64,000 nt of DNA, taken from positions 682,001 through 746,000 of the forward strand of contig NZ_JAHLQF010000002.1 in the NCBI RefSeq assembly GCF_018918285.1, in the 5' to 3' direction. Made by a program: the position numbers and the translations under genes. Below the pieces are notes generated by a model, which did not search any database, had not been told where the DNA came from, and saw only the letters and a list, made by a program, of their open reading frames with translations. Of this stretch, positions 59,353 to 64,000 are shown in pieces (within the stretch, counting starts at the first letter, position 1; every line of letters begins with the position of its first letter). The stretch comes from Clostridium mobile. Its GTDB lineage: Bacteria > Bacillota > Clostridia > Clostridiales > Clostridiaceae.

Positions 59353-60786
59353 ATGAACGATATAGTCATTATAGGTGCAGGTGTTATTGGCTCCTTCATA
59401 GCAAGGGAATTATCAAGATATAATCTGAAGATAGTAATGCTAGAAAAAGATAACGACGTGTCAAATGGCACTACAAAAGCTAACAGTGCAATTGTACATG
59501 CTGGGTATGATGCAGAAGTAGGAAGTAATAAAGGTGAATTCAATGCTCTAGGTAACCAAATGTTTGATAAAGTATGTGAAGAGCTTTATGTTCCTTTTAA
59601 ACGTACAGGATCCTTAGTAGTAGCCTTTGATAAAGAGGATATGGATATGCTACAAAAGCTGTATAATAACGGTATAGAGCTTGGTATTCCAGATGTAGAA
59701 ATAATAGATGGAGAGAAAACTAGGGAATTAGAGCCAAACTTAAGTGATGAAATAATTGGAGCTTTATATGCACCTACTGCTGGTATTGTTAGCCCTTATG
59801 AGTTGGCAATAGCATTAGCAGAAAATGCAGTTGAAAATGGAGTGGACCTAAGATTAAATAATGAGGTGCTAGATATAAAAAAGAATGAGAATGGATATAA
59901 AATAATTACTAATGATGGAGAAGTGGAAGCAAAATATGTAATTAATTGCGCTGGAGTATATGCAGACAAGATTAATAACATGGTAGCCTCTCCAAGCTTT
60001 AGTATAATACCTAGAAGAGGGCAGTATTATCTGCTTGACAAGGGAGCGGGTAATACAGTTAGTAGAGTTATTTTCCAATGTCCTACTCCTATGGGAAAGG
60101 GAGTTTTAATTACCCCTACAGTCCATGGAAATATTTTAGTTGGACCAGACTCAGAGGATATAGAAGATAAAGAACTTACAGAAACCACAGCAGATAGAAT
60201 GGCTTATGTAAGAGAATCTGCAAGCAGGGCATGTAAAAATATACCTTTTAATAAAGTAATAACATCCTTTGCAGGACTAAGAGCTGAAGCAACAGGGGGA
60301 GACTTCATAATAAAAGAGTCTGAAGAAGCTAAAGGATTTATAAATGTGGCAGGAATGAAATCCCCGGGATTATCTGCTGCTCCTGCAGTAGCTAAATATA
60401 TAGTAGAAGTAATCAGAGAAATAGCTGGTGATCTAGATGAAAAGGAAGATTTTAACCCAAGAAGAAGAGAAATAATCAGGTTTGATGAATTAAGTGATGA
60501 AGAAAAGGCAGAGGTAATAAAAAGGGATCCAAGGTATGGAAGAGTAATATGCAGATGCGAAAACATTACAGAAGGTGAAATTGTAGATGTGATTAATAGA
60601 AAGGTTGGAGCAACTACCGTAGATGGTGTTAAAAGAAGGGCAAGACCTGGAATGGGAAGATGCCAAGGTGGATTCTGTGGTCCAAGGGTTATGGAGATTT
60701 TAGCTAGGGAACTAGGAAAAGATATATCAGAGATAGTTAAGAGCAACAAGGACTCCTATATAATAACAGGAGAAACTAAGGAATAA
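59353..60786 (+). CDS. FAD-dependent glycerol-3-phosphate dehydrogenase, GlpA-like, copy 2
   Basis: A 477-residue paralogue of the protein at 54575-56020 with the same architecture: FAD motif IVIIGAGVIGSFIARELSRY, NGTTKANSAIVHAGYDAEVG, SFAGLRAEATGGDFII, and the C-terminal [2Fe-2S] domain with VICRCENITEGEIVD and GRCQGGFCGPRVMEIL. It starts at ATG 59353, seven bases after AGGAGG; an earlier in-frame ATG at 59347 overlaps that site. It is the first of three genes at tight spacing (with GlpB-like and DUF1667 genes), which probably form an anaerobic dehydrogenase complex. Confidence 0.9.
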   Translation: MNDIVIIGAGVIGSFIARELSRYNLKIVMLEKDNDVSNGTTKANSAIVHAGYDAEVGSNKGEFNALGNQMFDKVCEELYVPFKRTGSLVVAFDKEDMDMLQKLYNNGIELGIPDVEIIDGEKTRELEPNLSDEIIGALYAPTAGIVSPYELAIALAENAVENGVDLRLNNEVLDIKKNENGYKIITNDGEVEAKYVINCAGVYADKINNMVASPSFSIIPRRGQYYLLDKGAGNTVSRVIFQCPTPMGKGVLITPTVHGNILVGPDSEDIEDKELTETTADRMAYVRESASRACKNIPFNKVITSFAGLRAEATGGDFIIKESEEAKGFINVAGMKSPGLSAAPAVAKYIVEVIREIAGDLDEKEDFNPRRREIIRFDELSDEEKAEVIKRDPRYGRVICRCENITEGEIVDVINRKVGATTVDGVKRRARPGMGRCQGGFCGPRVMEILARELGKDISEIVKSNKDSYIITGETKE

Positions 60787-60801
60787 TGTGGAGGTGATTA
60801 T

Positions 60802-62061
60802 ATGGTTAGTTACGATATCGTAGTCATAGGAGGAGGACCCGCCGGATTGGCAGCTGCCATTGAGGCAAAGAAAAATGGTGTAGATAATATTTTAGTTATT
60901 GAAAGAGATAGAGAATTAGGTGGAATATTACAGCAATGTATTCATAATGGATTTGGTCTTCATGTATTTAAGGAAGAATTAACAGGTCCTGAATATGCAG
61001 GAAGATTTATAGATGAGCTAAAGAAGGAAGGCATAGAATATAAACTAGATACTATGGTAATAAATATGACGGAAGATAGGGTAATAAGTGCCGTAAATAC
61101 AACGGATGGTTTCATGAAAATAAAGGCAAAGGCCATAATACTTGCCATGGGATGTAGAGAGAGAACAAGAGGAACTATAAATATTCCAGGGACAAGGCCA
61201 GCAGGAGTATATACAGCAGGTATGGCACAGAGATTTATAAATATGGAAGGATATATGGTAGGAAAAAAGGTAGTTATATTAGGATCTGGTGATATAGGAC
61301 TTATTATGGCTAGAAGACTTACCCTTGAAGGTGCTGAAGTACAAGCAGTAGCAGAATTAATGCCTTTCTCAGGTGGACTTACAAGGAATATAGTTCAATG
61401 TTTAGATGATTTCAATATACCACTATTATTAAGTCATACTGTGGTTCGTGTTGAAGGGAAAGATAGAGTGGAAGGGGTAGTTATAGCTAAGGTAGATGAG
61501 TTTAGAAAGCCTATTCCTGGCACAGAAAAACATTATGATTGTGATACATTACTATTATCTGTGGGCTTGATCCCTGAAAATGAGCTGTCTGAAAAAGCAA
61601 ATATTCAAATAGATAAAGTTACTTCAGGACCAGTAGTTAATGAGTCTATGGAAACCTCTAATAAAGGTATTTTTGCCTGTGGTAATGTGGTACATGTACA
61701 TGATTTAGTTGATTTTGTTACAGAAGAAAGCAGAAGAGCAGGAAAGAGTGCCGCTAAGTTTATAAAAGATGAACTCCAAGATGATGGAAATGTAATAAGC
61801 ACTAAAACAGGAGAGGGTATAAGCTATATAGTGCCTCAAAGGATTAGGATTGAAAATGTTGAAGGTAATCTCCAATTATTTATGAGAGTGAGAAATGTAT
61901 ATAAAAATGTTAAAATGGTGATTAAAGGAGATGGAGAAATAATAAAAGAAATGAAGAAGACCCATTTAGCTCCAGGAGAGATGGAAAATGTACAAATTCA
62001 ATTAAGTTCATTAAAAGGAAGAAAAATATCAGAAATATCAGTATCAGTAGAGGAGGTATGA
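60802..62061 (+). CDS. NAD(P)/FAD-dependent oxidoreductase, GlpB-like partner
   Basis: A 419-residue flavoprotein with two Rossmann domains: DIVVIGGGPAGLAAAIEAKK at the N-terminus and KKVVILGSGDIGLIMARRLT at ~155. GIFACGNVVHVHDLVDFVTE matches the closing FAD motif of the pyridine-nucleotide-disulfide family. The redox CxxC of thioredoxin reductases is absent. In clostridia such a gene follows GlpA and precedes a DUF1667 gene, and it probably passes electrons from glycerol-3-phosphate oxidation. It begins 15 bp after the GlpA gene. Confidence 0.88.
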   Translation: MVSYDIVVIGGGPAGLAAAIEAKKNGVDNILVIERDRELGGILQQCIHNGFGLHVFKEELTGPEYAGRFIDELKKEGIEYKLDTMVINMTEDRVISAVNTTDGFMKIKAKAIILAMGCRERTRGTINIPGTRPAGVYTAGMAQRFINMEGYMVGKKVVILGSGDIGLIMARRLTLEGAEVQAVAELMPFSGGLTRNIVQCLDDFNIPLLLSHTVVRVEGKDRVEGVVIAKVDEFRKPIPGTEKHYDCDTLLLSVGLIPENELSEKANIQIDKVTSGPVVNESMETSNKGIFACGNVVHVHDLVDFVTEESRRAGKSAAKFIKDELQDDGNVISTKTGEGISYIVPQRIRIENVEGNLQLFMRVRNVYKNVKMVIKGDGEIIKEMKKTHLAPGEMENVQIQLSSLKGRKISEISVSVEEV

Positions 62062-62063
62062 AA

Positions 62064-62426
62064 ATGAGTAAAAAGAATATGGTTTGCATAGTATGTCCTA
62101 TGGGTTGTCGTTTAACTGTGACTACGAATGAAAACGCTCCATTAGGATATGTAGTTGAAGGCAATAAGTGCAAACGAGGAGAAGATTATGGAATAAAGGA
62201 ACTTACCAATCCAACTAGAGTTATTACATCCACCGTTAAAATAACAAATGCTCATTTAAGAAGACTTCCAGTGAGAACTGATGGTGCAGTTCCTAAAAAT
62301 AAAATTGATGAATGTATGAAGGTAATAAACTCTATCAATGTAAAATCACCAATAAAAGTTGGAGAGATTATTATTCCCAATATATTAGGGACAGGTATTG
62401 ATTTAATAGCTACAAGGGATATGTAA
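62064..62426 (+). CDS. DUF1667 protein, probable iron-sulfur subunit
   Basis: A 120-residue protein with a cysteine cluster VCIVCPMGCRLTV and a fourth cysteine in GNKCKRGEDYG, which is the DUF1667 pattern and can bind an iron-sulfur cluster. The remainder (ELTNPTRVITSTVKITNAHL, LRRLPVRTDGAVPK) resembles part of molybdopterin oxidoreductases. I place the start at ATG 62064, six bases after AGGAGGT; ATG 62058 overlaps the previous stop. It closes the glycerol-3-phosphate dehydrogenase operon. Confidence 0.88.
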   Translation: MSKKNMVCIVCPMGCRLTVTTNENAPLGYVVEGNKCKRGEDYGIKELTNPTRVITSTVKITNAHLRRLPVRTDGAVPKNKIDECMKVINSINVKSPIKVGEIIIPNILGTGIDLIATRDM

Positions 62427-62444
62427 AATATAATGCTTCTTATT

Positions 62445-62498
62445 TTAAAGTGAAGAGTAAATGATAAATCCTATCGTTTGCTTTTTCACTTTTTATTA
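62445..62498 (+). terminator. Rho-independent terminator of the glycerol dehydrogenase operon
   Basis: AAAGTGAAGAGTAAATGATA pairs imperfectly with TATCGTTTGCTTTTTCACTT, followed by TTTATT. Confidence 0.8.
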
Positions 62499-62675
62499 TT
62501 TATTAATGAAAACAACAAATATAAGTACTCTTTTTCACCGCATATCTATATTTAAAGCTTTCTAATACATTTTTTTATTGTTAACATTTATTTAAAGTAT
62601 ATAATATTGATATTCCTTTGCTATGAACGTAAAATATAAAGAAGATAGTGTAATTAGATAAGGAGAAGATGGATT

Positions 62676-63380
62676 TTGAACAAATATATTGAATTTAGGG
62701 ATGTAAAAAAGGTATATAAAATGGGAGAGGTAAAAATTGAAGCTCTAAGTGGAGTTGACTTCTCTATTGATAAAGGGGAATTTGTTGTTGTTGCAGGAGC
62801 TAGTGGTGCCGGTAAGAGTACAATATTAAACATATTAGGGGGAATGGATAAACCTACCAGTGGAAAAGTTATGGTGGATAATAATGAAGTTAATGCCTAT
62901 TCTAATAAGGAGCTTATCACCTATAGAAGACACGATATAGGATTTGTATTTCAGTTTTATAATTTAGTACAAAATTTAACTGCCATTGAGAATCTAGAGC
63001 TAGCAACACAGATATGCAAAAATCCATTGGACATTGAAGAAACATTAGAAGCGGTAGGCCTTAGTGAGAGAAAAAAGAATTTTCCTGCTCAGTTATCAGG
63101 AGGAGAACAACAGAGGGTGGCAATAGCTAGAGCTTTAGCAAAGAATCCAAAACTTCTTCTTTGTGATGAGCCTACAGGAGCATTAGATTATAACACGGGA
63201 AAATCCATACTAAAACTTCTTCAGGATACCTGCAGGAAAATGGATATGACTGTGGTTGTAATTACTCACAATTTAGCAATAGCTCCAATGGGAGATAAAG
63301 TGATTAAGGTTAAAAACGGCAAAATTGAAAGTATAACAAAAAATGAAAATCCTACTCCAGTAGAAAGGATTGAGTGGTAG
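62676..63380 (+). CDS. ABC exporter ATPase (MacB/LolD-like)
   Basis: A 234-residue ATPase: Walker A VVAGASGAGKSTILNIL, Q-loop FVFQFYNLVQNLTAIENL, signature QLSGGEQQRVAIARAL, Walker B LLLCDEPTGALD and the H-loop VVVITHNLA. It belongs to the family that drives FtsX-fold permeases in export of lipoproteins, peptides or drugs. The start is TTG 62676, after AAGGAGAAG. The permease gene begins inside its stop codon (TAGTG). Confidence 0.93.
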   Translation: MNKYIEFRDVKKVYKMGEVKIEALSGVDFSIDKGEFVVVAGASGAGKSTILNILGGMDKPTSGKVMVDNNEVNAYSNKELITYRRHDIGFVFQFYNLVQNLTAIENLELATQICKNPLDIEETLEAVGLSERKKNFPAQLSGGEQQRVAIARALAKNPKLLLCDEPTGALDYNTGKSILKLLQDTCRKMDMTVVVITHNLAIAPMGDKVIKVKNGKIESITKNENPTPVERIEW

Positions 63381-64000
63381 TGCGGATAAATTCTTTAACA
63401 AAAGATACCATAAGAGATATTAAAAAATCTCTAGGAAGATTTACATCTATTTTAGCAATTGTAGCTTTAGGAGTAGCATTTTTTTCAGGACTAAAGATAG
63501 CCCCAGAGGATATGAAAATAACTGCAGACAAATATTATGATGATTATAATTTAATGGATGTTAGAGTTTTATCTACCCTTGGTTTAACTGAGGGGGATGT
63601 GGACGAAATAAGAAAAATTTCAGGGGTAAAGGGAGTTTTTGGAGCTTACAGTATGGATGTACTTACCCAACATGATGCTAAGGAAGTTGTATTAAAGGTA
63701 CATGGTCTGCCTTTAGATAAATTAAACGATAATGACGAAGATTATATAAATAGAGTAAATTTAGTAGAAGGAAGATTGCCAGAAAAGTCTGAAGAGTGTG
63801 TAATAGAAAAAGGAAAAAATGATGCTATAGATGTCCCAGTAGGTTCTAGCATAAAGTTATATTCTGGTACAGATGATCCATTAAGTGATAGTCTTAAAGA
63901 AACAGAATATAAAGTTGTTGGAAAAGTGCAAACTCCATACTATTTATCCTTTGAAAAAGGTAGTAGTTCTATTGGTAATGGACAAATAAGAAATTTTATT
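63380..64000 (+). CDS. ABC exporter permease, FtsX/MacB fold, cut by window end
   Basis: A frame open from GTG 63380 to the end of the window (207 codons). It starts INSLTKDTIRDIKKSLGRFT, has helix 1 at ~20-40 (SILAIVALGVAFFSGLKIAP), and continues with an extracellular MacB_PCD-type domain (YYDDYNLMDVRVLSTLGLTE, YINRVNLVEGRLPEKSEECV). The gene overlaps the ATPase stop by one base. It is the membrane partner of that ATPase. Its C-terminal helices lie beyond the window. Confidence 0.88.
   Translation, partial: MRINSLTKDTIRDIKKSLGRFTSILAIVALGVAFFSGLKIAPEDMKITADKYYDDYNLMDVRVLSTLGLTEGDVDEIRKISGVKGVFGAYSMDVLTQHDAKEVVLKVHGLPLDKLNDNDEDYINRVNLVEGRLPEKSEECVIEKGKNDAIDVPVGSSIKLYSGTDDPLSDSLKETEYKVVGKVQTPYYLSFEKGSSSIGNGQIRNFI

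Overview
The window is AT-rich, uses many TTG and GTG starts behind strong purine-rich Shine-Dalgarno sites, and carries clostridial gene content: lipoproteins, BceB and YtrA type transport systems, an ArsA/ArsD arsenic operon and anaerobic glycerol genes. It most likely comes from a free-living, spore-former-like anaerobe of Clostridium sensu stricto. The species cannot be fixed from the sequence alone. I saw no rRNA, tRNA, CRISPR array, prophage or transposase gene.

Layout. (1) 1-4.8 kb is a sensory cluster: the tail of a hybrid histidine kinase (cut by the window edge), an HD-GYP protein, a dCache-type chemoreceptor, and a response regulator whose output domain is an MpsC (DUF2294) domain. 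(2) 4.8-12.3 kb holds two consecutive corrinoid-type ABC importer operons. Each has a near-identical promoter, cobalamin riboswitch and terminator in front. The first ATPase carries an extra 140-residue C-terminal domain. (3) 12.3-17.3 kb has housekeeping and envelope genes: an L,D-transpeptidase, an HD hydrolase, a secreted M28 peptidase, a lipase-like hydrolase and an ArsC/Spx-like protein. (4) 17.5-20.9 kb is a three-gene module: an AraC regulator whose sensor domain is a PEP_hydrolase-type TIM barrel, a UPF0261 (Tm-1-like) protein and a stand-alone PEP_hydrolase-type enzyme.

(5) 21-31.9 kb contains an ECF sigma/anti-sigma pair, a stand-alone MpsC protein, a DUF3360-like transporter, a two-component system followed by a lipoprotein, and a second copy of that lipoprotein with a decayed piece of the kinase gene in front of it. 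(6) 32-35.4 kb is the arsenic cluster arsC-arsR-arsD-arsA, with inverted-repeat operators but no efflux pump gene in view. (7) 35.5-39.6 kb has assorted genes, including an orphan purC. (8) 39.8-45.2 kb is a five-gene unit: VTC-type polyphosphate polymerase domain protein, DUF4956 membrane protein, CotH-family kinase, response regulator and histidine kinase.

(9) 45.3-54.4 kb is an accessory region: an FMN reductase, a BceB-type permease whose ATPase gene has been deleted down to its last 26 codons, a YtrA-type GntR/ABC operon ending in a DUF3592-like gene with a premature stop, a compositionally odd beta-rich protein, and a homologue of the plant STAY-GREEN Mg-dechelatase. (10) 54.5-62.4 kb is the glycerol catabolic region: two GlpA-type dehydrogenases, GlpP antiterminator, a GlpP-type terminator leader, GlpF, GlpK, GlpB-like oxidoreductase and a DUF1667 protein. 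(11) 62.7 kb to the end is an ABC exporter ATPase and the start of its FtsX-type permease.

Six copies of a palindromic element of about 90-130 bp (30.0, 38.9, 39.0, 47.1, 49.4 and 50.1 kb) sit between genes in both orientations, and several lie next to remodelled loci. Several small gene remnants (21.7, 30.2, 47.3 and possibly 52.7 kb) show that the region has a history of duplication and deletion.
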